From Brachybacterium alimentarium (GTDB lineage Bacteria; Actinomycetota; Actinomycetes; Actinomycetales; Dermabacteraceae): a stretch of 64,000 nucleotides of DNA. Made by a program: the position numbers and the translations under genes. The notes below the pieces were generated by a model. It was not told the DNA's origin, did no database searches, and worked only from the letters and a program-made list of their open reading frames with translations. Positions within the stretch are counted from its first letter, which is position 1, and each line of letters starts with the position of its first letter. The stretch lies in NCBI RefSeq assembly GCF_002332425.1, contig NZ_NRGS01000007.1, positions 1-64,000 on the forward strand, read 5' to 3'. Shown piece after piece: positions 9,074 to 20,467 of the stretch.

Positions 9074-9906
9074 GCCCACAGCCTCTGCCGCAGCCCTCCG
9101 CGCCCGACGGGCTGCTCACCGCCCTGCGCACCGAACTGCGCCGCACCAACTTCTCCGGCCGCAGCGTGAGCCTCGGGGAAGGCGCTGCGGTCGTCGCCGG
9201 TGTCAGCCTGCTCGCCCTGCGCAGCCCCGGCCGCGCGGACGGCGCGGTCCTCGCCGGGATCGGGGCCCTCGGCCTCGTCGATGACGTGCTCGAACCGCAT
9301 CAGCGCCGCGCCGGGCGCGCGGTCTCCAAGGGTCTTCGCGGTCACTTCGGCGCACTGCGCCGAGGCCGGCTCACGACCGGCGCGGCCAAGGCGCTCGGGA
9401 TCCCGGTGCTGGCTCTGGTCGGCGCGGCCGCCGCTCCCGCACCACGCTCCGGGGCCATGGTGCTCGCCGACGGTGCCCTCGCTGCCGGGTGCGCCAATCT
9501 CGCGAATCTGCTGGACCTCCGCCCCGGCCGGGCCCTGAAGGTCGCGCTGCCGGCCGCCGCTGCTCTCACCGTCGGCGCTGATGGGACGGGCCCCCGTTCC
9601 CGCAGCGCCCGTGATCTCGCCCTCGCGGCTCTGATCCCCGGGCTGCTCGCAGTTCCCGCCGATCTGCGCGAGCACGGGATGCTCGGGGACTCCGGGGCGA
9701 ACATCCTCGGTGCTGCCGTGGGCGTCTCCGCAGCCCGCGCGCTGTCCGTGCCCGCTCGGCTCGCGCTGCTGAGCGTCGTCGTGGCGCTCACCCTGGCGAG
9801 CGAGAGAGTCTCCTTCAGCGCCGTCATCGACTCCACGCCGGCCCTGCGCACCGTCGACGCCTGGGGACGGCGCAGTGCGCCGGCCGAGACCGGGGAGGAC
9901 CGATGA
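9070..9906 (+). CDS. Degenerate MraY/WecA-like (GT4-phosphotransferase-family) membrane protein
   Basis: 278 aa with many hydrophobic helices. Three vestiges of the MraY/WecA polyprenyl-phosphate sugar-1-phosphate transferase signature occur in order: GLVDD (Asp-Asp motif, ~residue 73), NLANLLDLRPGRALK (equivalent of the canonical NxxNxxDGxDG loop) and HGMLGDSGANILG (~residue 201). The Asp-Gly pairs of the middle motif are replaced, so catalytic competence is doubtful. It lies between steB and murJ with 4-nt overlaps on both sides, suggesting a role with lipid-linked wall precursors. The exact function is unknown. Confidence 0.65.
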   Translation: MSPQPLPQPSAPDGLLTALRTELRRTNFSGRSVSLGEGAAVVAGVSLLALRSPGRADGAVLAGIGALGLVDDVLEPHQRRAGRAVSKGLRGHFGALRRGRLTTGAAKALGIPVLALVGAAAAPAPRSGAMVLADGALAAGCANLANLLDLRPGRALKVALPAAAALTVGADGTGPRSRSARDLALAALIPGLLAVPADLREHGMLGDSGANILGAAVGVSAARALSVPARLALLSVVVALTLASERVSFSAVIDSTPALRTVDAWGRRSAPAETGEDR

Positions 9907-11953
9907 ACGCGGGGCCGTCCAGGGACGGATCGGTGGCGGCGGACGCCGCCGAGAGCGGACGCCGCCCGGGGCCCGCCGGCTCGGGCATCGGTCGCGCCGT
10001 GCTGCGGGGCGCAGGGCTGATCCTCGTGATCACGGTGGTCGCCCGCATCGCCGGATTCGTGCGTTACCTCGTCTTCGGGGCGAGCGTGGGCGCCGGCGAC
10101 GTCGGCACCGCCTATTCCACGGCGAACCTCCTGCCCAACGTCCTCTTCGAGATCGTCGCCGGTGGCGCACTCGCGGCGGTCGTGGTCCCGCTCATCGCGG
10201 GCCTCGTGCCCGAGCGGGACTCCACCCGGCACGCGCCGGACGTGGACGACCCCTCCGACCTCGACACCGCAGTCCTGGACGAGACGGGCCTCGATCCTGC
10301 CGACGCCGGTTCTGCCGACGCCGGTCCTGTCGACCCCGCAGCCGACGGCGCCGAGGCCCGTGCTCACGATGCCGGCGCTGCCGTGCCCGCGTCGCGCGCC
10401 CCGCGGGCGGGTTCGTCCGGCATGGAGGAACTGCCCCGACGGAGAGACCGGAGGGACGGCGCCGCACGGGCCGATCAGATCGTCTCCGCACTGCTCACCT
10501 GGACGCTGCTGGGCACCGCCCTGCTCGCCGCGATCGTCATCGCCTTCGCGGAACCTCTCGCCCGACTCCTGCTGTCCACGGAGGAGTCCGTCGCCGGGAC
10601 CGTCCACCTCGGAGCCGTCCTGCTGCGCATCTTCGCGCTGCAGCTGCCGCTCTACGGGATCACAGTCGTCCTGGCCGCGTACCTCCAGGCCCGGAAGCGC
10701 TTCCTGTGGCCCGCGATGATGCCGCTGATCTCCTCCCTCGTGGTGATGATCTCCTACCGCGTCTACTCGTGGCTGGTGCCGCCCGTGGCGACCAGCACCA
10801 CCATCAGCGAAGCGGCGATCGGCTGGCTCGGCTGGGGCACGACCGCCGGTGTCGCGGTCATGGCGTTCCCCGTGGTGATCGCCGCCCTGCGCTCCGGCCT
10901 GCGCCCGCGCCCCACGATGGTCATGCCGCCGCAGTACGGGCGTCGCGCCCTCGCACTCGGCGGAGCAGGACTCGGCGCCGTCGGTGCGCAGCAGCTGGTG
11001 CTCGGCCTGGTGCTGCTGCTTGCGATGCGAGCGGGCGGCACCGGCACACTGCCCGTGTTCCAGTACGCCCAGGCGCTGTACCTGCTGCCCTATGCGGTCC
11101 TCGTGGTCCCTCTGGTCACCGCGGTGTTCCCTCACCTGTCCGAGCTCCGGCTCGTCGGGGACATGACCGGTTTCGCCCGGGTCGCCTCGGACTCGGTGCG
11201 CACGGTGATGGTCGTCGCCGTGATCGGCGGCGCGATGCTGTTCGCCGGGTCCCCCGCCCTGGAGCAGTTCTTCCGGCTGATCGACCGGGCCGGTGCGACC
11301 GGCGTCGGCTCCACGTCGGCCGCGCTCGCGCTCGGATTGGCCGGCTACGCCGTCGCCATCCAGTGCACGCGGATCCTGTCGGCCGCGCTGCGAGCGCGCG
11401 ACGCCCTTCTGGTGGGCTCGGTCGGCTGGGGAATCTCCGCCGTGCTGATCCTGCTGCTGGTGATCCCCAGCCCCACGCGATCCGCAGCCGAGGCCTCCAC
11501 CGCCTTCGGCATCACGATCGCCATCGGCATGGCGCTCTCCGCACTGGTGGGACTCGCGCGGCTCTCCGACATCCTCGAACCCAGCGGCGACCTGCCGCGC
11601 GTCCGTCGGGCCGCGATCCTCACCCCGATCGCACTCCTGGTGGGCGGCATCCCCGGCATGCTGCTGGGGAAATGGCTCGTCACCACCGACACCAGCGAGA
11701 TCGGCGCCGTGGCCTCCGGCATCGCCTCCGGTGCGGTGGCAGCCCTGCTCGCCGGTGCCGTCATGGCGGCCGCGGATCCGCAGTTCAGCCTGTCGATCCT
11801 GAATCGGTTCCGGCGGGGCCGACGTTCCGGGCGCCGCAGTGAGGACGACATCGGGCGCCGGGCCGAAGTCCAGGCCGCAGACCGGCCCGAAGAACGGTCC
11901 GTGGGCCGGCCCGCGGGCGGCGTCGCCCTCCCGCGACGTGAGGAGGGGGACAG

Positions 11954-11957
<4 letters not shown>
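9903..11957 (+). CDS. murJ: MurJ-family lipid II flippase-like protein
   Basis: 684 aa polytopic MOP-superfamily protein. The opening helices carry the MurJ pattern ARIAGFVRYLVFG and TAYSTANLLPNVLFEIVAGG (~residues 41-90). About 12 further membrane helices follow, including LPLYGITVVLAAYLQARKRF and YLLPYAVLVVPLVTAVFPHL. MurJ flips lipid II to the outer face for peptidoglycan synthesis. An unusual ~87-residue Asp/Ala/Arg-rich insert interrupts the loop after the second or third helix (~residues 104-190), and the C-terminus is a charged tail. Actinobacteria may carry a second MurJ elsewhere, so this may be a paralogue. It overlaps its neighbours by 4 nt on each side. Confidence 0.85.
10296..10325 (+). 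repeat. 15-bp tandem repeat in the murJ insert
   Basis: Two nearly identical 15-bp units (cctgccgacgccggt, then tctgccgacgccggt) encode Asp-Ala-Gly-rich pentapeptides within the hydrophilic insert of the MurJ-like protein. They are in frame and outside the membrane core. Confidence 0.8.
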
Positions 11958-14990
<3,033 letters not shown>

Positions 14991-14991
14991 C

Positions 14992-15642
14992 ATGACCAGC
15001 CCCGAATCCCTCGCCGACCTCCCGGGAGCACGCCCCGTCAGCGCACGGGAGACCGTGCATCACGGGATGGTGTTCGACATCGTGCGTGACACGGTCGAGT
15101 TCGCCCCCGGCGTGCGGTTCGACCGCGAGTACATGCGTCACCCGGGAGCCGTCGCCGTGCTGGCGGTCGACGATCACGACCGCATCCTGCTGATCCGCCA
15201 GTACCGTCATCCCGTCGGGCACACGATGTGGGAGATCCCCGCTGGGCTGCTCGACGTCGACGGCGAGCCGCCCCAGCGGGGCGCCCTGCGGGAGCTCGCC
15301 GAGGAGACCGGTCACCGTGCCGAGGCGCTGAGCACGCTGGTGGACCTGCGTCCCAGTCCGGGCGGCAGCGACGAGGTCATCCGCATCTATCTCGCCACCG
15401 GCGCCGTCCCCCTCCGTGCGGAGGAGGTCGATTTCGAGCGCACCGACGAGGAGGCCGAGATCGAGACCCGCTGGGTCCCGCTGGCCGACGCCGTCGCCGG
15501 AGTGCTCGAGGGGCGGCTGACCAACGCCACGACCGTCGTTGGCGTGCTCGCACTGCAGGCCCAGCGGTCCGCACGTGACGCGGAGGCACTGCGGCCGGCC
15601 GATGCCCCGTTCGTGGCACGTCCGGGCCGGGACCTCTCCTGA
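14992..15642 (+). CDS. Nudix hydrolase, ADP-ribose pyrophosphatase type
   Basis: 216 aa. The Nudix box is GLLDVDGEPPQRGALRELAE followed by ETGH (~residues 83-106), with the REXXEE core intact and one extra residue before the first Glu, as in ADP-ribose pyrophosphatases. MREIP-like WEIPAGL and the SPGGSDEVIRIYLA segment support that subgroup. It probably cleaves ADP-ribose or another nucleoside diphosphate sugar to AMP and a sugar phosphate. It is the homologue by position of Rv1700, directly after pyrG; the xerD gene expected next in many actinobacteria is absent here. Confidence 0.85.
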   Translation: MTSPESLADLPGARPVSARETVHHGMVFDIVRDTVEFAPGVRFDREYMRHPGAVAVLAVDDHDRILLIRQYRHPVGHTMWEIPAGLLDVDGEPPQRGALRELAEETGHRAEALSTLVDLRPSPGGSDEVIRIYLATGAVPLRAEEVDFERTDEEAEIETRWVPLADAVAGVLEGRLTNATTVVGVLALQAQRSARDAEALRPADAPFVARPGRDLS

Positions 15643-15672
15643 GCGCCTGATCCGGCCGGGGCCGGTCCCGCG

Positions 15673-16872
15673 TCAGCTCTGCTCGGTCAGCGCCCGGTGG
15701 ATCACCGGGGCGGCCTGCTCCACCTGCCAGGGACGGGCGCCGAGCGCGAGGAGACCGGATTCCACGACAGACTCCTCGGGCACCTGCTCGTGCTCCCACA
15801 CCCAATGGCGCAGCAGCGCAGGCTGCAGGAGGTTCTCCGGCGGCATCTCGAGGTCCTCGGCACGTTCGCCGACAGCGGCTCGCGCCACCTGATAGCGCTC
15901 CCACGTCTCGGGATACTTCTTGGACCAGAGCTTGTGCGGCGGGGGATAGGAGGGCTCGTTGCGCTCGGGCAGGTGCGCCTGGGGCAGCTCGATCCCGGAG
16001 CGCGCGGCCTGCCACCAGATGTCCTTCTTGCGGAGCTTCGCAGGCAGTGCCCGGTCGAAGGCCTCGCGGCCCCGCGGGGCCTCCTTCGCGGCGGCCACCA
16101 GATCGCGGTCCTTGATTACCCGATGCGGGGAGAGATCGTCCCCGGAGGCGATCTCGTCGCGTCGGATCCACATCTCCCTGGCCGCCGCGAGCTGCTTCTG
16201 CGTGCGCAGACCGCCGAGACCGTGCAGGCCGCGCCAGCTCGAGGAGCGGGTCGGTCCGTGATCGCGCAGGCGCTCGTGCTCGAACTCCTGCAACGCCCAC
16301 TCGAGCTTGCCGGCCTCCCGCAGACGTTCGGCGAGGACGTCGCGCACATCGACCAGCACCTCGACGTCGAGGGCGGCGTAGGTGAGCCACCCGGCAGGGA
16401 GCGGGCGCTTGGACCAGTCGGCGGCGGAGTGCTCCTTCGCGAGGTGCAGCGCGAGGGTGTCCTCCACGACGGCGCCGAGGCCCACGCGGTCCATCCCCAG
16501 CAGCCGCGCGGCCAGCTCGGTGTCGAACAGGCTCGCCGGCTGCATGCCCAGTTCCCCGAGGCTCGGCAGGTCCTGGCCGGCGGCGTGGAGCACCCACTGA
16601 CGCTCGCCGAGCAGGGTCAGCAGGGTCTGCGGCATCGAGAAGGCGAGCGGATCGATCAGCGCGGTGCCCGCCGCTTCGGTCCGCAGCTGCACCAGATAGG
16701 CGCGTGAGCTGTAGCGGAAGCTCGAGGCGCGCTCGGCGTCCACGGCCACGGGCTCATCGGGTGCGGACTCGGCGTCGTCGCACCAGGCCAGGAGCGGCTG
16801 GATCCGGTCGATGACGGGGACGGAGCCGTCCCGGGGGGCCGTGAGATCGGAGACGGAGGGGGCATCACTCAC
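15673..16872 (-). CDS. rnd: Ribonuclease D / HRDC-domain 3'-5' exonuclease
   Basis: 399 aa. The DEDD exonuclease domain starts with PVAVDAERASSFRYSSRAYL (the first Asp and Glu; Phe-Arg-Tyr-Ser follows) and includes LFDTELAARLLGM and LTYAALDVEVLVDVRDVL with the later acidic residues. A C-terminal HRDC-like region follows (~215-300). The enzyme trims tRNA and other structured RNA 3' ends. ATG overlaps the DUF3000 stop by 4 nt, so the two genes are translated together, as Rv2680-Rv2681 are neighbours in mycobacteria. It is convergent with the Nudix gene. Confidence 0.88.
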   Translation of the reverse strand: MSDAPSVSDLTAPRDGSVPVIDRIQPLLAWCDDAESAPDEPVAVDAERASSFRYSSRAYLVQLRTEAAGTALIDPLAFSMPQTLLTLLGERQWVLHAAGQDLPSLGELGMQPASLFDTELAARLLGMDRVGLGAVVEDTLALHLAKEHSAADWSKRPLPAGWLTYAALDVEVLVDVRDVLAERLREAGKLEWALQEFEHERLRDHGPTRSSSWRGLHGLGGLRTQKQLAAAREMWIRRDEIASGDDLSPHRVIKDRDLVAAAKEAPRGREAFDRALPAKLRKKDIWWQAARSGIELPQAHLPERNEPSYPPPHKLWSKKYPETWERYQVARAAVGERAEDLEMPPENLLQPALLRHWVWEHEQVPEESVVESGLLALGARPWQVEQAAPVIHRALTEQS

Positions 16873-17501
16873 CGAGCGTCACCGACTTCCTCGGGGCGTG
16901 GTGCCCGCGCGTGGTGGGTGGGAGCGATCGGTGCGATGCGGGGCGGAGCAGGGGGAAGCCCGCCGGCCGCTGCGAGCATCGCCGTCCATGCGGCGAAATG
17001 CGGTGCCAGGTCCGGGGCCTTCGCGGCGTCGTCCTCGGCCTCGGGGGTCCAGGAGATCCGCATCTCGACGTCCACGGTCGAGGGCCGTGAGGCGAGGGCG
17101 CCGTAGGACTGGGAGACGACGCGGGTCGCGGTGCATCCGAGCTCCCGGGCATCCGCGTCATGAAGTTCGAGGGATTCGGTCACCCAGGACCAGGCGACGT
17201 CTCCGAGCATGGCCTCGACCGCGAACTCGGGCTCGAGCTGCGCCTGGACGAGGGCCACCATCCGGTACGTGCCGTCCCAGGACTCCTGGCCCGCAGGGTC
17301 GTGCAGGATGACCAGACGCCCGGAGGCCAGCTCATCATCCTTCACGAGGATCTCGCCGGTGCAGGCCCAGGTGGAGGGGGCCATCTTCGACGGTGCAGGA
17401 ATGGTGCGCCACGTGAACTCCGGACGGAGCGGCGCACTGGTCATGGCCTCGATGGCGGCACGGAAGGCGTCGTCGCCGGAGCGGAGTCGATGGACAGGCA
17501 C
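16869..17501 (-). CDS. DUF3000 domain-containing protein
   Basis: 210 aa, probably cytosolic, no membrane segment or signal. The sequence TWRTIPAPSKMAPSTWAC near residue 30 and the GRLVILHDPAGQESWDGTYR segment match the actinobacteria-specific DUF3000 family, which regularly precedes RNase D. Function is unknown; the tight coupling to rnd suggests an RNA-related role (inference). The GTG start at 17501 has no Shine-Dalgarno but a TAGTCT box 6 nt upstream, so the transcript is probably leaderless. Confidence 0.75.
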   Translation of the reverse strand: MPVHRLRSGDDAFRAAIEAMTSAPLRPEFTWRTIPAPSKMAPSTWACTGEILVKDDELASGRLVILHDPAGQESWDGTYRMVALVQAQLEPEFAVEAMLGDVAWSWVTESLELHDADARELGCTATRVVSQSYGALASRPSTVDVEMRISWTPEAEDDAAKAPDLAPHFAAWTAMLAAAGGLPPAPPRIAPIAPTHHARAPRPEEVGDAR

Positions 17502-17507
17502 GCTGGG

Positions 17508-17513
17508 AGACTA
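17508..17513 (-). promoter_or_regulatory. Putative -10 box for leaderless DUF3000-rnd mRNA
   Basis: On the minus strand TAGTCT precedes the GTG at 17501 by 6 nt, with no room for a ribosome binding site. The same arrangement recurs at seven other genes in this window. Confidence 0.55.
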
Positions 17514-17550
17514 ACGGCGCGCCGGCCCCGACGTGGACAGGCGCGCCGGG

Positions 17551-17568
17551 ATCGTCCGGCCGGACGAT
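17551..17568. repeat. 18-bp perfect palindrome between msrB and DUF3000
   Basis: atcgtccggccggacgat is its own reverse complement (9+9). It lies 30 bp after the msrB stop and ~38 bp before the DUF3000 -10 box on the minus strand. It could be an operator for a dimeric regulator or part of the msrB terminator; without an unpaired loop the operator reading seems slightly better. Two copies of ggcgcgccgg (17517-17526 and 17540-17549) lie just beside it. Confidence 0.6.
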
Positions 17569-17597
17569 GAGACCGACGCCACGAGGTGCGCGGGCAC

Positions 17598-18026
17598 TCA
17601 GGCGTCGTCGCTGTGGACCAGGCTGACGGAGTTGATGCAGAAGCGCTCGTCGGTCGGGGTGGCGAAGCCCTCGCCCTCGAAGACGTGGCCGAGATGGGAT
17701 CCGCACGACGCACAGCGCACTTCGATGCGGCGCATGCCCATCGACGTGTCCTCGAGCAGCTCGACCGCGTCGGAGTCGGACGGGGCGTAGAAGGATGGCC
17801 ACCCGCAATGCGCGTCGAACTGGGTCTTCGCAGTGAACAGCTCGGCGCCGCAGCCGCGGCAGGCGTAGGTGCCGGCGGGCCGCACCTCCTCGTACTCACC
17901 GCTGCCCGGGCGCTCCGTGGCGCCCTGTCGGAGGATCTGGTACTCCTCCGGCGAGAGGCGCTCGCGCCACTGCTCGTCGCTGATGGTGAGGGGATAGGGA
18001 CGTGCGCCGATGGGATCGGTGGACAT
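17598..18026 (-). CDS. msrB: Peptide-methionine (R)-S-oxide reductase
   Basis: 142 aa, complete. It reduces the R-epimer of methionine sulfoxide in oxidised proteins. The zinc site is CRGCG (Cys56, Cys59) and CASCG (Cys105, Cys108). The catalytic Cys is Cys130 in DERFCINS, and Cys74 in DAHCGWPSF is the likely recycling cysteine. GGAGGA lies just upstream of the ATG. It is probably a single-gene transcript, divergent from the alpha/beta hydrolase. Confidence 0.95.
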   Translation of the reverse strand: MSTDPIGARPYPLTISDEQWRERLSPEEYQILRQGATERPGSGEYEEVRPAGTYACRGCGAELFTAKTQFDAHCGWPSFYAPSDSDAVELLEDTSMGMRRIEVRCASCGSHLGHVFEGEGFATPTDERFCINSVSLVHSDDA

Positions 18027-18139
18027 CGTGGATTCCTCCGCTCTGCGGCACCCGTGAGGGGCCGCGATCGTTCGCGGGGCGCGGGCGGACCGCGCCGGTC
18101 GGTGAACGCCTGTTCACAGTCTCGATCCTACGGCGTGCA

Positions 18140-18145
18140 TAGGAT
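18140..18145 (+). promoter_or_regulatory. Putative -10 box before the alpha/beta hydrolase
   Basis: TAGGAT lies 7 nt before ATG 18153, a leaderless geometry. The same bases also contain AGGA, which could act as a ribosome binding site at 8 nt if transcription began further upstream, so the assignment is ambiguous. Confidence 0.4.
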
Positions 18146-18152
18146 GAGCGGT

Positions 18153-19508
18153 ATGACGTGCGACCTGCTCCGGACCCGCTCGACACCCTCTCTCCCACGC
18201 CGGGCCCGCTATGCCGGACCCCGCACTGAGCAGGGCAGATGGGCAGGCGCGGCGGTCGTCGGCGCCGTGGGGGCGGTGTCGATGTTCACGCTCAGCGCAG
18301 GCCTGCTCACGGTCGGCGCCCGGGTCATGGCCCGGCTGCCGCTGGTGCCCCTGCACGGGATGCGCCACCGGCCGGATCTCCCGGTGCGGGCGGTCTTCGA
18401 GGACCGGGTCCACCTGGACCGCTCCACGGAGTCGGTGCGCGACGGGTATCTGGCGGTGCGCCAGGCGGGCGGGACCGCCCATGTGCGACTGGGCCCGGTG
18501 CAGGGGACTCCCACCTCGAGGACCGTCTCGCGCCCTCTGCTCGCGGTGGACACCGCCGAGCCGCTCAGGGTCGACAAGGCCGCGGTCAACGGCTTCTACT
18601 GGGCCGGCAGCCCGGCCACCGCGCACGGCCTGGCGACCGAGGAGATCGAGATCGAGTCGCCCGTGGGGCAGATGCCCGCCTGGGTGGTCCGGCCCGACGT
18701 CGATGCCGGATCCGTGCCGGGCCAGGAGAGCACCTGGGCGATCCTGATCCACGGTCACGGCGGGACCCGCGGCGAAGCGCTGCGCGTGATCCCGCTGCTG
18801 CACCGGCTCGGGCTGACCAGCCTGGCCATCACGTACCGCAACGACACCGGCGCGCCGGCGTCGGCGGACCGCATGTACCACCTGGGTGCGGACGAGTGGG
18901 AGGACACCGAGGCGGCGATCGAGTTCGCGCTCGACCACGGTGCCCGTCGCATCGTGCTGATGGGCTGGTCGATGGGAGGCGGGATCACGCTGCGCACGTC
19001 GGTGCGCTCGGCGCACCGGGAACGGATCGCGGGCCTGGTGCTGGATTCCCCTGCGGTGGACTGGCAGGACATCCTGATCTACCACGCGACGGCCCTGAAG
19101 GCCCCGAAGCCGATGCGGAGCCTGGCGATGTGGATGATGACGTCACCGGTGGGCCGGCGTCTGGTGCGTCTGCACGAGCCCCTGGCACTGCATGAGATGA
19201 CGCCGGACTACTACGCCGAGCATCTGATCCATCCCACGCAGCTCTTCCACGCTCTGGACGATGCGACCGTCCCGCCCGGGCCGAGCCGGCTGCTCGCCGC
19301 GATGCGTCCCGACCTGGTCGAGTTCGAACCCTTCGAGGGGGCCTCCCACACCCGGGAGTGGAACCGGGACCCGGTGCGCTACGAGCGTCTGCTCGCCGGC
19401 TATCTCGGGCGTCTGCTCGGGCTCGAGGACGAGGCTGCGGCCCTCGAGATCCCTGTGCGGGACCCCGCTGCCCCGGCCCGCGAGAACTCGATCGGACTGC
19501 GCCTCTGA
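18153..19508 (+). CDS. Membrane-anchored alpha/beta hydrolase
   Basis: 451 aa. One N-terminal membrane helix (GAAVVGAVGAVSMFTLSAGL, ~residues 28-47) anchors a hydrolase domain. The oxyanion region is ILIHGHGGTRGEAL, and the nucleophile elbow is GWSMGG (Ser ~272), followed by VLDSPAVDW. The late Asp is in HALDDATVPP and the final His in EGASHTREW, giving a full Ser-Asp-His triad. Substrate unknown; esterase, lipase or peptidase are possible. ATG 18153 is preferred; ATG 18144 is in frame three codons earlier. Confidence 0.8.
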   Translation: MTCDLLRTRSTPSLPRRARYAGPRTEQGRWAGAAVVGAVGAVSMFTLSAGLLTVGARVMARLPLVPLHGMRHRPDLPVRAVFEDRVHLDRSTESVRDGYLAVRQAGGTAHVRLGPVQGTPTSRTVSRPLLAVDTAEPLRVDKAAVNGFYWAGSPATAHGLATEEIEIESPVGQMPAWVVRPDVDAGSVPGQESTWAILIHGHGGTRGEALRVIPLLHRLGLTSLAITYRNDTGAPASADRMYHLGADEWEDTEAAIEFALDHGARRIVLMGWSMGGGITLRTSVRSAHRERIAGLVLDSPAVDWQDILIYHATALKAPKPMRSLAMWMMTSPVGRRLVRLHEPLALHEMTPDYYAEHLIHPTQLFHALDDATVPPGPSRLLAAMRPDLVEFEPFEGASHTREWNRDPVRYERLLAGYLGRLLGLEDEAAALEIPVRDPAAPARENSIGLRL

Positions 19509-19516
19509 TCGCCTGC

Positions 19517-19558
19517 TGTTCGTAGTTCGTAGCCCGGAACTCGTAGCTCGTAGCCCGG
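19517..19558 (+). repeat. 21-bp tandem repeat, two copies
   Basis: Copies at 19517-19537 and 19538-19558 differ at four positions and end in the same 11 bases tcgtagcccgg. They fill the gap between two convergent genes just after the hydrolase stop and contain further cgtag sub-repeats. Confidence 0.8.
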
Positions 19559-19575
19559 CTGTGGGGCGACTCCGA

Positions 19576-20343
19576 TCAGACGGTCCGGTGGTCGTCGTCG
19601 ACCCGGCGGTAGCGCGTGATGGTGGCGTGCTCGCCCAGCAGCAGGGACGAGAGCGCCCAGCGCTGATCGTGCGCGTCTGCGTGGATGGCCCGGGAGGAGT
19701 CTCCGCCGACGGTGCGATGCGTTGTCGAGAAGCACAGCTCATCGAGCAGCCCCTCGGCGGCGAGGCGTCCGAGCACGGTCGGGCCTCCCTCGGCCTGTAC
19801 CGCCCTCATCCCGAGCGCGGCCAGCCCCTCGAGCGCTTCCGCGGGGGTGTCGGCGGTGATGACCTGCGAGGCGGGAAGACCCGCCCGTCGGCCTGCCGCC
19901 GCAGCCGAATCGCGCGGGGAGATCAGATAGGTGGGCTGGTCGGCCGACAGCGGCGGGAGATCGCCGCTGATGCTCCAGATGGCCAGCGCCGGTCGCGATG
20001 CCCCTCCGGGTCGACGGGACGGACTCAGCAGATCCTCACGGCCACCCAGCTCGCCGTAGTCCTCGGCGCGCACGGTCGCCGCGCCGACGAGCACCACGTC
20101 GGTCAGTGCGCGCAGCACGTCGAAGACGAAGGAGTCGTCGGGATTGCGCAGGGGTCCGCTGGAGCCGTCGGCGCCGCGGACGGCTCCGTCGATGGTGGTG
20201 TTCATCATGGCGCGCACGTGCACGGTGCCAGAGGGCGGTGCAGGGACCGCGTAGAGGTCGGCGAGCGCGAGGGCACCCGCGTCGCCGAAGGTCACCGCTT
20301 CGGGCTGGGGGAGCGGCGAGCCGTCGCGGCAGAGCAGGTGCAT
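19576..20343 (-). CDS. RibD C-terminal-type pyrimidine/dihydrofolate reductase-like protein
   Basis: 255 aa. It has the dihydrofolate-reductase-like fold of the RibD reductase domain: RAMMNTTIDGAVRGADGSSG near residue 44, DVVLVGAATVRAEDYG, and the late VQAEGGPTVLGRLAAEGLLD motif. No deaminase domain is present, so it is not a full RibD. Relatives such as Rv2671 bind NADPH and can act as weak dihydrofolate reductases; a riboflavin role is less likely without other rib genes. The ATG is 5 nt after a strong GGAGGT. It is divergent from zapE, as in Rv2670c-Rv2671. Confidence 0.8.
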   Translation of the reverse strand: MHLLCRDGSPLPQPEAVTFGDAGALALADLYAVPAPPSGTVHVRAMMNTTIDGAVRGADGSSGPLRNPDDSFVFDVLRALTDVVLVGAATVRAEDYGELGGREDLLSPSRRPGGASRPALAIWSISGDLPPLSADQPTYLISPRDSAAAAGRRAGLPASQVITADTPAEALEGLAALGMRAVQAEGGPTVLGRLAAEGLLDELCFSTTHRTVGGDSSRAIHADAHDQRWALSSLLLGEHATITRYRRVDDDHRTV

Positions 20344-20454
20344 GGAGGACCTCCGGGTCGAGAGCGGAGCGCAGAGCAGGGCGCAGGAACCTGATGACCC
20401 CGATCATTCCTCACCTGCGCACCGGGCGGAGCAGAGTCGAGGCGCCCACGGACA

Positions 20455-20460
20455 TACACT
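20455..20460 (+). promoter_or_regulatory. Putative -10 box for leaderless zapE
   Basis: TACACT lies 7 nt before GTG 20468. There is no Shine-Dalgarno in between, and the downstream sequence immediately matches the conserved start of the protein. Confidence 0.55.
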
Positions 20461-20467
20461 GGCGGCC

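Noticed and set aside
15643-15672. Terminator between the Nudix gene and rnd
   Set aside because: Only a short ccggcc/ggccgg self-complementarity in a 30-bp gap; too weak to call.
20342-20467. Longer start for ZapE at ATG 20342
   Set aside because: The added 42 residues are unconserved and would overlap the divergent reductase start; the TACACT box points to GTG 20468.
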